Shown: positions 6,458 through 13,987 of the stretch, piece by piece
Numbering within the stretch: position 1 is the first letter of the stretch
Layout: every line of letters begins with the position of its first letter
NCBI GenBank assembly: GCA_963769665.1
Contig: CAVYMQ010000002.1
Location: 1-64,000, forward strand
DNA from: JACCTU01 sp963769665
Lineage (GTDB): Bacteria; Actinomycetota; Thermoleophilia; Gaiellales; Gaiellaceae
Direction of reading: 5' to 3'
DNA: 64,000 nucleotides
Position numbers and translations under genes: made by a program
The notes under the pieces: model-generated
What the model saw: the letters and a program-made list of their open reading frames with translations, nothing else
What the model was told of the DNA's origin: nothing
The model's database searches: none

Positions 6458-9298
6458 GTGAGTACGCGCTCCCCGTCACCGGGCGGATCGACGCCGCCGC
6501 GGTGGGGCCTCGGTGTCCTTGCTGCTGCCTGTCTGGTCTTGCCGTCGTCCGCGCTTCCGGCGTCGGTCTACAGCATCCAGTTCAGCAAGTCGTCCAACCG
6601 CAGTGCCCCTCTCGCCCTCGCGGGGAAGACCGTCTCGGGCAACATCTACGTCTTCACGAAACCGGACTCAGGCGTGCGGCAGGTTCGCATCTCTCTCGAC
6701 GGGCGAGTGGCCAGGACCGAGTCGGTGGCCCCGTTCGACCTCGTTGGAGGCGACTCTGCCAACGCCAAGCCACTCGACACGAGGACGCTGACGAACGGCC
6801 AACACATCGTCAGGGCTGCAGTCGACAAGGTCGCAGGCGGAACGGATCAACTCACGGCGACTTTCACGGTCGCGAATCCTGTCGTCGGGGACACAACGCC
6901 GCCGGCCGTCCCGAGGACGCTCACGGCGTCGGGGTCGACGACGGGCATCGCGCTCAAGTGGGCCGCGAACACCGAGCCTGACCTTGCCGGTTACAACGTC
7001 TTTCGCAGCACCGCCGCTACCGGCTCGTACGTGAAACTCAACGCCGCGCTTCTGAATTCCCCGGCATTCAACGACGCCAACGCGCCGCAGGGCGCGACGT
7101 CGTTCTACGAAGTACGCGCTGTCGACACGACGGGAAATCAGTCTGGCGGCGCAAAGGCGAGCGCAACTCGGCCCGTTGGCTACGGTCTGCTGTACAGCAC
7201 ATCGTCGAACCGTTCGGCACCTGCTTCGCTCGCCGGCACGACGGTCTCTGGGAACGTCTACATCTTCACGAAGCCCGACACCGGTGTCGTAAGGGTGCGG
7301 TTCTATCTCGACGATCCCGGCCGGACTGGGGCGCCGTTCTCGACCGAGGGCGTCGCGCCTTACGACATGAAGGGCGGCACCGCGACCACTGCGGTGCCGT
7401 TCGACACCTCGACGCTCGCTGAAGGTGAGCATACGGTTGCAGCGGCGATCGACAAGTCGGCCGGGGGGACAGAGGTCGTCGAGGCGCGCTTCACCGTCGC
7501 GAACGCAGGCCCGTTCTCATGGAAGACGGTCGCACCCGCTCCGCTTGCACGCTTCGAGGCCAGAGGCGCGGAGGTAGGTGGGAAGCTCTACGTCTTCGGT
7601 GGATTCATCGGCTCCACCTGCTGCAACGCTACTTCCAGGTCCGACGTGTACGACCCAGCGACAAATACCTGGGCGCAGCTCGCGGACATGCCGAAACCGA
7701 TCACACACCCTGCGGTCGAGGTCGTCGGCTCCACTATCTACTTCATCGGTGGATACCTTGGCAACGGGCTGGCGCTTGCAGACGTCTGGAAGTACGACGT
7801 CAGCTCGAACACCTGGAGTTCCGGTCCGTCGCTGCCCCAACCGCGTGGCGCTGGCGCATCAGGTCGACTGGGAAACACCCTCCACTTCTTCGGCGGGATC
7901 GACCGCGGTTACGTCGGTGAGCGTGACCGTGGTGACCATTTCGTGCTCTCTCTGAGCGGGGGGACCTCGTGGCAGACGCTCGCGGCGATGCCCAACGCGC
8001 GAAACCACTTGGCCGGGGCTGCGCTGGGCGGAAAGCTCTACGCGATCGGTGGCCAGCACCTGTACAACGAGGTCTCCGGGAACGACGACGAGGTCGACGT
8101 CTACGATCCTGCGGCCGACGCCTGGAGCGAAGTCGAGAGCCTCCCTGCGGCCCGTGGTCACGTGTCGGCAGCCGTGCTCGACGGAAGGATCATCGTGTTC
8201 GGCGGAACGCTTACGGGCAACCAGCGATCAGCCGATGTGACGGCGTACGATTCGGCGAAAGACGTTTGGCTCAAGCTGCCGTCACTCCCCGAGGCCAGGA
8301 AGTCGCCAGTTGTCGCTGCTGTGGGGGACACCCTCATCGTCACCACCGGAGAGGGGGTCGGATGGGCCTCCTCGACGACGTGGATCGGCAAGCTGTCGGG
8401 AACGTGGGAGCTCGGGGCGCCGGCTCCTGTCGCCCTCGGTGAGGTCGCGGGCGGGATCGTCGGTCGCGTGCTCTACCTGGTGGGCGAAGGGGCGACGAAC
8501 ACGCTGGCCTACGATCTGTCGCGGGGCACGTGGAGCACCTTCGCCGCTCGCCCGTTCGTCGCCGATCATCACGCAGCCGAGGTGGTCGGAGGCAAGCTCT
8601 ACCTCCTCGGCGGCATGGGAACAGCGGCTGGGAAGGTCCAAATCTACGACCCCGTTGCCAACTCCTGGTCGCTTGGCGCGAACATGCCCTTCGCAGCTGG
8701 CTCGAGTTCGTCCGCTGTGATCGGCGGAAAGATCTACGTTGCGGGTGGAATCGTCGGGACCTCCACGACCGGCCACGCTGCGCGTTACGACCCCGTCATC
8801 GACGCATGGACGACGGTTGCACCGATGAAGCAGCCCCGGAACCACGCGGCTTCGGCAACCGATGGTCTGCGCCTCTTCGTCTTCGGCGGCCGTGGGCCCG
8901 GCAGCGGCGACGGAAACACGGTGGCGAACGGCTTCTCTACCGTCCAGATCTACAATCCGGTTTCGAACTCATGGTCGTCGAGCGACGACGAGGGCGCAGC
9001 GCTCGCGCCGCTTCCTCAGGCCCGCGGCGGCATGGGCAAGGCCGTCTACCGATCCGGCGCGTTCTACGTGGTGGGCGGCGAGACCTCAACGGGCGCCGGG
9101 GCGACCCCAGCAGGCACGTACAGCCGGGTGGACGTCCTTGATCCCACCGGCACGTGGCGGCTTGGTCGCCCGATGCCGACCGCCCGGCACGGGATCTTCC
9201 CGCTCGAGATCGGTGGTCGGATTTACGTCGCGGGCGGGGGCACGCAGGCCGGCAGCTCGAAGTCGTCCGTGCTCGAGATCCTGAACATCGGCCCGTAA
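6458..9298 (+). CDS. Secreted protein with two Ig-like repeats, an Fn3 domain and twelve Kelch repeats
   Basis: 946 residues from GTG 6458. A signal peptide (LGVLAAACLVLPSSALPAS) is followed by two copies of an Ig-like domain (about 40-140 and 245-350, each opening with SSNRSAP and containing FTKPD) that flank an Fn3 domain (about 150-238, with GYNVFRSTAATGSYVKL). The rest is a run of about twelve Kelch repeats with GG doublets (GKLYVFGGF, STIYFIGGYL, GKLYAIGGQ, GRIIVFGGT, GKIYVAGGI and GRIYVAGGG). That number fits two six-bladed beta-propellers. No membrane anchor or sorting motif is seen, so the protein is probably secreted or loosely wall-bound. It lies alone between tRNA-Ser genes. The function is unknown; binding of sugars or proteins is the usual role of such architecture. 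Confidence 0.85.
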   Translation: MSTRSPSPGGSTPPRWGLGVLAAACLVLPSSALPASVYSIQFSKSSNRSAPLALAGKTVSGNIYVFTKPDSGVRQVRISLDGRVARTESVAPFDLVGGDSANAKPLDTRTLTNGQHIVRAAVDKVAGGTDQLTATFTVANPVVGDTTPPAVPRTLTASGSTTGIALKWAANTEPDLAGYNVFRSTAATGSYVKLNAALLNSPAFNDANAPQGATSFYEVRAVDTTGNQSGGAKASATRPVGYGLLYSTSSNRSAPASLAGTTVSGNVYIFTKPDTGVVRVRFYLDDPGRTGAPFSTEGVAPYDMKGGTATTAVPFDTSTLAEGEHTVAAAIDKSAGGTEVVEARFTVANAGPFSWKTVAPAPLARFEARGAEVGGKLYVFGGFIGSTCCNATSRSDVYDPATNTWAQLADMPKPITHPAVEVVGSTIYFIGGYLGNGLALADVWKYDVSSNTWSSGPSLPQPRGAGASGRLGNTLHFFGGIDRGYVGERDRGDHFVLSLSGGTSWQTLAAMPNARNHLAGAALGGKLYAIGGQHLYNEVSGNDDEVDVYDPAADAWSEVESLPAARGHVSAAVLDGRIIVFGGTLTGNQRSADVTAYDSAKDVWLKLPSLPEARKSPVVAAVGDTLIVTTGEGVGWASSTTWIGKLSGTWELGAPAPVALGEVAGGIVGRVLYLVGEGATNTLAYDLSRGTWSTFAARPFVADHHAAEVVGGKLYLLGGMGTAAGKVQIYDPVANSWSLGANMPFAAGSSSSAVIGGKIYVAGGIVGTSTTGHAARYDPVIDAWTTVAPMKQPRNHAASATDGLRLFVFGGRGPGSGDGNTVANGFSTVQIYNPVSNSWSSSDDEGAALAPLPQARGGMGKAVYRSGAFYVVGGETSTGAGATPAGTYSRVDVLDPTGTWRLGRPMPTARHGIFPLEIGGRIYVAGGGTQAGSSKSSVLEILNIGP

Positions 9299-9306
9299 CG
9301 AGGTCA

Positions 9307-9326
9307 GGGGGAACCGCGGTTCCCCC
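9307..9326 (+). terminator. Perfect hairpin after the Kelch gene
   Basis: Arms GGGGGAACC and GGTTCCCCC with a two-base loop, eight bases after the Kelch stop and ten before the convergent tRNA-Ser. It has no T tract and could serve both strands. Confidence 0.55.
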
Positions 9327-9335
9327 ACATGCCTA

Positions 9336-9426
9336 CGGAGAAGGAGGGATTCGAACCCTCGAAGGAGGATTGTTCCCCCTTAACGCCTTAGCAGGGCGCC
9401 GCCTTCAGCCACTCGGCCACTTCTCC
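9336..9426 (-). tRNA. tRNA-Ser (GCT anticodon)
   Basis: Read on the minus strand: acceptor GGAGAAG/CTTCTCC with discriminator G. The anticodon loop CTGCTAA sits on a CGCC/GGCG stem (anticodon GCT). A long variable arm and T-loop GGTTCGAATCC are present. CCA is not encoded. Confidence 0.95.
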
Positions 9427-9513
9427 CCGCGCGGGAAAGGGTATCGCAGCCCGCGGCGGATGGTTACCCCGTTCGGGGCATGACCACACGACCCTGCGCG
9501 CCGAGCATTCGAG

Positions 9514-9585
9514 GTGCCGGCTCCCCCTCAAAACCGGCACTCGTGCGGCGACCCCTCTGCGGCTCTCCAGGGGGGTTTCGCCTTT
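9514..9585. terminator. Two hairpins between tRNA-Ser(GCT) and groES
   Basis: Arms GTGCCGG (9514-9520) and CCGGCAC (9534-9540) form the first hairpin. A second, ACCCC...GGGGT at about 9550-9576, is followed by a TTTC...TTTT run on the plus strand. They lie downstream of the leftward groES gene and upstream of the leftward tRNA, so they may end the transporter/groES transcript. Confidence 0.4.
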
Positions 9586-9599
9586 TCAGGGGCAGGTTC

Positions 9600-9896
9600 T
9601 CAGTCGATGACGCGGGCGATCAGCTCTTCGCGGCGGAGCAACTTGACGGTGCCTGCGCCGACGCGGACGTCGTAGCCCGCTTCCTTCGGGAAGAGGACCT
9701 TGTCGCCGGGCTCGATCCCGTTCGCGTCCGGGCCGACCGCGGTCACGATCCCGGTTCGGCAGCCCTGGTCCGCGCCTGCGGGGACGATCAGGCCGCTCCG
9801 CGTCCAGGTCTCGGCGTCGCCGGGCTCGATCAGCAGGAAGTCGTCCAGCGGTTCGAGCGAGACGCTCAAGTGGTTTTCGTGCTGCTTCTCGACCAC
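9600..9896 (-). CDS. groES: Co-chaperonin GroES (Cpn10)
   Basis: 98 residues from GTG 9896, three bases beyond the stop of the ABC ATPase gene. The Cpn10 fold is recognisable: SLEPLDDFLLIEP, the mobile-loop region around ETWTRSGLIVPAG, GIVTAVGPDANGIEPGDKVLFPKEAGYDV and the C-terminal KLLRREELIARVID. The mobile loop lacks the most usual hydrophobic triplet spacing but is the right length. It would cap a GroEL ring. Unusually it ends an amino-acid transporter operon and no groEL is in the window. Confidence 0.8.
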   Translation of the reverse strand: MVEKQHENHLSVSLEPLDDFLLIEPGDAETWTRSGLIVPAGADQGCRTGIVTAVGPDANGIEPGDKVLFPKEAGYDVRVGAGTVKLLRREELIARVID

Positions 9897-9898
9897 CC

Positions 9899-10642
9899 CT
9901 ACAGTCTGCCTGCTTCGACGACTCGCGCAAGGAATTGCTGCGTGCGCGGCTCTCGGGGAGCGGAGAAGATCTGCGCTGGCGGGCCCTCCTCGAGGATCAC
10001 GCCTTCGTCGAGGAAGCAAACGCGGTCGGCGATGTCCCGCGCGAAGACCATCTCGTGCGTCGCGATCAGCATCGTCATCCCGCCCTGCGCGAGCTCGCGC
10101 ACGACGTTCAGGACCTCGGCGACCAGCTCGGGGTCGAGTGCGCTCGTGATCTCGTCGAGCAGCATCAGCTTCGGACGCAGCGCGAGCGCGCGCACGATCG
10201 CGACGCGCTGCTGCTGACCGCCGGAGAGGCTGTCGGGATAGGCGCCGCGCTTGTCCTCGAGGCCGAAGCGCGCGAGCAGCTCGTCGGCTCGCTGCTCGGC
10301 TTCCGCGCGCGAGAGGCCGAGTGCTTTTCGCGGGCCGAGCGTGACGTTCCCGAGCACGCTCATGTGCGGGAAGAGGTTGAACGACTGGAAGACGATCCCG
10401 ATCTCACGCCGGACTCGGTTGACGTCGACGCCTTGGGCCGTGATCTCCTCGCCGCCGAGGAAGATGCGGCCGTCGTCCAGCGGCTCGAGCAGGTTCACGC
10501 AGCGCAGCAGCGTCGACTTGCCCGAGCCCGAGGCGCCGATCATGCACACCACCTCGTGCTCGGCGACTGCGAGGTCGATCCCGCGCAGCACCTCGTTGTT
10601 ACCGAAGGACTTGCGGACGTTCCGGAGCTCGACCGCGTTCAT
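9899..10642 (-). CDS. Polar amino acid ABC transporter ATPase (GlnQ/HisP type)
   Basis: 247 residues with Walker A GASGSGKST, Q-loop FQSFNLFPHMSV, signature SLSGGQQQR, Walker B LMLLDEITSALDP and switch histidine IATHEM. The PAAT-family style (LLRCVNLLEPLDDGRI, MVFARDIADRVCFLDEG) is clear. It powers uptake with the permease and binding protein upstream. ATG overlaps the permease stop (ATGA), so the genes are translationally coupled. Confidence 0.95.
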   Translation of the reverse strand: MNAVELRNVRKSFGNNEVLRGIDLAVAEHEVVCMIGASGSGKSTLLRCVNLLEPLDDGRIFLGGEEITAQGVDVNRVRREIGIVFQSFNLFPHMSVLGNVTLGPRKALGLSRAEAEQRADELLARFGLEDKRGAYPDSLSGGQQQRVAIVRALALRPKLMLLDEITSALDPELVAEVLNVVRELAQGGMTMLIATHEMVFARDIADRVCFLDEGVILEEGPPAQIFSAPREPRTQQFLARVVEAGRL

Positions 10643-11499
10643 GCGCGCGCCAGCTCCCGGCGGCGGTTGCGTGCGATCAGCCAGTCGGTGAAGCGCGTGA
10701 GCGGGATCGTGAGCAGCAGGAAGAGCAGCGCCGTCGCGAGCAGGGGGGTGTAGTTGAACGAGCCGGCCACTTCGATCTGCGACTGGCGGAACGCTTCGAC
10801 GACGCCGAGGATGGCGACGAGCGCGGTGTCCTTCTGCAGTCCGATGAAGTCGTTCAGCAGCGGCGGGATGACCCGACGGACGGCCTGGGGCACCACGACG
10901 TAGCGCAGCGATTGCGTGTGCGTGAGCCCGAGCGAGCGCGCCGCCGCGTCCTGACTCGGATGGATCGACTCGATCCCGGCGCGGTAGACCTCGGCGACGT
11001 ACGCGGAGTAGACGAGCACGAGCGCGACGGTCGCCCAGAAGAACTGCGACTTCGGGACGCCGCTGAGCTGCAGCCCCGGGATGCCGAAGCCGAGCAGGTA
11101 CACGAGCAAGATCGTCGGGATGCCGCGGAAGATGTCGGTGTACGCGGTGGACAGGACGCGCAGCGGGAAGAACACGGGGCCGGGCAGACCTCGCAGCACG
11201 GCGAGGACCAGCGCAAACGCCAGGATGAAGACTTCGGCGACGAGGAAGAGCTTGATGTTCGTCTTGAAGGCTTCGGCGATGTCCGGGAACGAGTTCCTGA
11301 ACACTTCCCAGTTGAAGAACTGCTCCCTGACCTCGGGCCAGTTCGGGGCGTTGACCACGACCAGCACGAGCAGGCCGAAGACGACCACGGTGCTGATCGC
11401 CGCGATCGCAGTGCTACGGGCCCCGCCAGGCCCGCCCAGGATCCTCGAGCGCCGGTCGCCTACTCGAGGACCGGAGCGCTCGTCTTGTTCGAGAGCCAC
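10639..11499 (-). CDS. Polar amino acid ABC transporter permease
   Basis: 286 residues from GTG 11499, starting 40 bases inside the end of the binding-protein gene. Five or more membrane helices are seen (about 33-52, 80-105, 115-140, 160-180 and 255-275). The permease EAA loop is ARSLGLTHTQSLRYVVVPQAVRRVIPPLLN, and FRGIPTILLVYLL is typical of HisM/GlnP-type permeases. Only one permease gene is present, so it probably forms a homodimer. Confidence 0.92.
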   Translation of the reverse strand: MALEQDERSGPRVGDRRSRILGGPGGARSTAIAAISTVVVFGLLVLVVVNAPNWPEVREQFFNWEVFRNSFPDIAEAFKTNIKLFLVAEVFILAFALVLAVLRGLPGPVFFPLRVLSTAYTDIFRGIPTILLVYLLGFGIPGLQLSGVPKSQFFWATVALVLVYSAYVAEVYRAGIESIHPSQDAAARSLGLTHTQSLRYVVVPQAVRRVIPPLLNDFIGLQKDTALVAILGVVEAFRQSQIEVAGSFNYTPLLATALLFLLLTIPLTRFTDWLIARNRRRELARA

Positions 11500-12347
11500 T
11501 CGGTCTGGATCTGCTCGAGCGTGCCGTCCGACTTCAACTCCGCGAGCGCGTCGTTGACGCAGTCACGGAGCGTGTTGCCCTCCTGGAAGAGCATCCCGAA
11601 GTGCTCCTGGCCACCGGTCGACGCGAACTGCCCGACGACCGTGCCGTTCTTGACTTCCTCGGAGCCGACGAGGAAGAAGGCCGTCGGCAGGTCGACGACG
11701 AGGCCGTCGATCTGTTTCGCGTTGATCGCCGCGATCACGTCGTTCGACGTGTCGTACACGCGCGGCTCCTGATCCGGCTGGATCGAGTCGTTGATGTACC
11801 CGAGACTCGTCGTGCCGATCTGCGCGCCGAGCTGGTACTGCTTGAGGTCGGCGATCGACGTCGCGTCGGCGATCGGCGTGCCGTTCAGGGCGACGAGCGA
11901 CTGGTTCACCTCGTAGTACGAATCGCTGAAGTCGACCGCCTGGTCACGCTCCGCAGTGACGGAGATCTGGTTGATGTCGAAGTCGAAGCCCTTGTCGCCC
12001 GGCTTGAACGAGTTGTTGAACGGGACGACGACCCACGTCACCTCGCTGTCGGCGAAGCCCAGCTTGTCCGCCACCGCGTAGGCGACCGCGCTCTCGAAGC
12101 CCTCGCCGGTGGCCGGGTCGTTGATCTCCCAGTCGGAGCCGTCCGGTGTCCCGCCCTCGAACCACGGCGGGAAGGCCGGGTTGTCGGTGCCGACGGTCAG
12201 CTTCCCGGGGCTGACGAGCTCGAGCTGGGCCTTGTCGCAGCCGGTGTCGGCCGCGGTCGTGGTGCCCGCCGCGTCGTTGTCGTCGCCGCCGCACCCGGCG
12301 GCCAGGAGGGCGAGCGCGAGGATCGGGAGGAGCGCGAGCCTCTTCAC
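11460..12347 (-). CDS. Amino acid ABC transporter substrate-binding lipoprotein
   Basis: 295 residues from GTG 12347. Lipoprotein signal peptide LALLPILALALLAAGCGG, with the Cys at about residue 18. The SBP_bac_3 fold shows in LTVGTDNPAFPPWF, GFESAVAYAVADKLG, NNSFKPGDKGFDFDINQISVT and RDQAVDFSDSYYEVNQ. The usual aspartate/arginine ligand region suggests a polar amino acid; which one cannot be read. It is first in the transporter operon. Only 24 bases separate it from the divergent PrimPol gene, so the promoters must be short or lie inside coding sequence. Confidence 0.92.
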   Translation of the reverse strand: MKRLALLPILALALLAAGCGGDDNDAAGTTTAADTGCDKAQLELVSPGKLTVGTDNPAFPPWFEGGTPDGSDWEINDPATGEGFESAVAYAVADKLGFADSEVTWVVVPFNNSFKPGDKGFDFDINQISVTAERDQAVDFSDSYYEVNQSLVALNGTPIADATSIADLKQYQLGAQIGTTSLGYINDSIQPDQEPRVYDTSNDVIAAINAKQIDGLVVDLPTAFFLVGSEEVKNGTVVGQFASTGGQEHFGMLFQEGNTLRDCVNDALAELKSDGTLEQIQTEWLSNKTSAPVLE

Positions 12348-12371
12348 GCGCGCGACCCTACCATTGTGGGA

Positions 12372-13385
12372 ATGGCCGAGTTCGTCGAGCTGGAGGTCGG
12401 TGACCGCGTCGTCAAGGTGACGAACCCGGGCAAGGTCTATTTTTCCGCGCGCGGAGAGACGAAGCTCGACCACGTTCGCTACTACCTCTCGGTCGGCGAC
12501 GGGATCGTCCGCGCTCTGTACGAGCGGCCGACGCAACTGAAGCGTCATCCCGGCGGGGCGGAGAGCAAGGCGATCTACCAGAAGCGCGTGCCCGACAGCC
12601 GGCCCGAGTGGATCGAGGTCGCGCGGGTCACCTTTCCCTCTGGACGACACGCGGACGAGCTGTGCATCACCGAGCTCGCGCAGGTCGCCTGGGCCGCGAA
12701 CCTCGGGACGATCGACTTCCACCCGTGGCCCTCTCGCCGCGCCCACGTCGACAACCCGGACGAGCTGCGGATCGACGTCGATCCGCAACCCGGCACGGAC
12801 TTCGGCGACGCGAAAACGGTCGCGGGCGTCGTCCACGAGGTGCTCGACGAGATCGGCTTCGTCGGCTGGCCGAAGACCTCGGGCAACCGGGGGATCCACG
12901 TCGCGTGCCGGATCGAGCCGAACTGGACGTTCCCCGAGGTGCGGCGCTGCGCGCTCGCGTTCGCGCGCGAGGTCGAGCGCCGGTCGCCGCTCGTCACGAC
13001 TGCCTGGTGGAAGGAGGAGCGGGGCGAGCGCGTGTTCATCGATTACAACCAGAACGCGCGCGACCGGACGATCGCGTCGGCGTACTCGGTGCGCGCGCGG
13101 CCGGACGGGACGGTCTCCGCGCCGGTGACGTGGGACGAGCTCCCGGATGTCGAGACCGAGGACTTCACGATCGCGACGATGCCGGGTCGCTTCGCCGAGC
13201 TCGGCGACGTGCAAGCCGGGATCGACGACACCGTCAACGATCTGCGCGTGCTGCTCGAGTGGGTCGAGCGAGACGAGCGGGAGGGCGTCGCCGAGGCGCC
13301 GTACCCGCCGAACTTCCCGAAGATGCCGGGCGAGCCGAAGCGCGTCCAGCCCTCGCGCGCCAAGAAGGATGTAAAGCCGACTTGA
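12372..13385 (+). CDS. Stand-alone LigD-type primase-polymerase (PrimPol)
   Basis: 337 residues from ATG 12372. It matches the LigD polymerase domain: LTNPGKVYF-type opening (VKVTNPGKVYFSARGETK), EWIEVARVTFPSG, TIDFHPWPSR, the metal-binding DELRIDVDPQPG, and the nucleotide-binding TSGNRGIHVACRI. YNQNARDRTIASAYSVR and APVTWDELPDVE follow. No ligase or phosphoesterase domain is fused. This family fills gaps with ribonucleotides or deoxynucleotides in end joining or excision repair. A LigC-type ligase lies 600 bases downstream on the other strand. No Ku gene is in the window. Confidence 0.92.
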   Translation: MAEFVELEVGDRVVKVTNPGKVYFSARGETKLDHVRYYLSVGDGIVRALYERPTQLKRHPGGAESKAIYQKRVPDSRPEWIEVARVTFPSGRHADELCITELAQVAWAANLGTIDFHPWPSRRAHVDNPDELRIDVDPQPGTDFGDAKTVAGVVHEVLDEIGFVGWPKTSGNRGIHVACRIEPNWTFPEVRRCALAFAREVERRSPLVTTAWWKEERGERVFIDYNQNARDRTIASAYSVRARPDGTVSAPVTWDELPDVETEDFTIATMPGRFAELGDVQAGIDDTVNDLRVLLEWVERDEREGVAEAPYPPNFPKMPGEPKRVQPSRAKKDVKPT

Positions 13386-13390
13386 CAGGC

Positions 13391-13420
13391 GCATAGTGTC
13401 AAGCTAACTTGACACTATGC
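13391..13420 (+). promoter_or_regulatory. Perfect 13-base inverted repeat over the XRE gene start codon, probable operator with leaderless promoter
   Basis: Arms 13391-13403 and 13408-13420 (GCATAGTGTCAAG and its exact complement) are separated by CTAA. The right arm contains the ATG of the XRE gene (13417-13419). TTGACA at 13382-13387 and TAACTT at 13405-13410 are 17 bases apart, which would place the transcription start at or next to the A of the ATG. The message would then be leaderless and the operator would cover the -10 element and start. Autorepression by the XRE protein is inferred. Confidence 0.7.
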
Positions 13421-13617
13421 AGAACGTCGTACGGGAGCTACGCACCAAGGCCGGGCTCTCCCAGGGGGAGCTCGCGGCCGAGGTCGACGTGTCGCGGCAG
13501 ACGATCAACTCGATCGAGCAGGGCCGCTACGTGCCGTCGCTCCCGCTGGCGTTTGCACTCGCACGGTTCTTCCAGCGAAGGGTGGAGGAGGTGTTCGGCG
13601 ATGGCGTACGTGCATAG
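13417..13617 (+). CDS. Small XRE-family transcriptional regulator
   Basis: 66 residues that are nearly all one Cro/CI helix-turn-helix: VRELRTKAGLSQGELAAEVDVS with recognition helix SRQTINSIEQGRYVPSLPLA, ending EEVFGDG. This compact type (YozG-like) is often paired with a small membrane protein. Here the pair partner starts 17 bases before this gene ends. The start codon is inside a perfect palindrome, consistent with self-regulation. Confidence 0.9.
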   Translation: MQNVVRELRTKAGLSQGELAAEVDVSRQTINSIEQGRYVPSLPLAFALARFFQRRVEEVFGDGVRA

Positions 13618-13987
13618 GTCGAAGTGGTTTGTACCGCTGCTTTCGGCGGCGATCGGGGCGGCGTTCCTTGCGGCCTACTGGGTGGGTGGAAATCCGCGCG
13701 ACGGCGTGATCGCGGCGGTCGTCATGGTCGGGGTCGGCACCTTGATCTTTCTCGGCGGGCGGAGCGACCTCGTTCGCGGCCTCCGGGGCGACGGTCGCGA
13801 CGAGTACTGGCAGCGCATCGACGTCTACGCCACAGCTGCCGCGGGCAGCGTGCTGGTCGTCGCCGTGCTGGGCATGTGCGTCTGGGAGTGGGCGCACGGC
13901 CGAAGTGGAACGCCGTACGTCCAGCTCGGCGCGATCGGCGCAGTTGCGTACCTCGTGGCCCTGGCCGTGCTCAGGTGGCGTTCATGA
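13601..13987 (+). CDS. Four-helix membrane protein paired with the XRE regulator (DUF2178-like)
   Basis: 128 residues from ATG 13601 with four hydrophobic helices (FVPLLSAAIGAAFLAAYWV, VIAAVVMVGVGTLIFLG, AAAGSVLVVAVLGMCVW and VQLGAIGAVAYLVALAVL). A charged loop, RSDLVRGLRGDGRDEYWQRID, sits in the middle. The layout matches small membrane proteins encoded after XRE regulators. It overlaps the regulator by 17 bases and the convergent ligase by 6. Function unknown; the regulator/membrane coupling hints at membrane-state sensing. Confidence 0.7.
   Translation: MAYVHRSKWFVPLLSAAIGAAFLAAYWVGGNPRDGVIAAVVMVGVGTLIFLGGRSDLVRGLRGDGRDEYWQRIDVYATAAAGSVLVVAVLGMCVWEWAHGRSGTPYVQLGAIGAVAYLVALAVLRWRS

Noticed and set aside
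9480..9599. Small SRP RNA or other structured RNA near groES
   Set aside because: Two hairpins are visible, but the conserved SRP apical loop sequence is missing; terminators explain the structure better.
10912..11772. 286-residue plus-strand frame over the transporter genes
   Set aside because: Charged, motif-free shadow of the permease and binding-protein genes.
11601..12371. N-terminal extension of the PrimPol frame
   Set aside because: The extension overlaps the binding-protein gene on the other strand and has shadow composition; the PrimPol match begins at ATG 12372.
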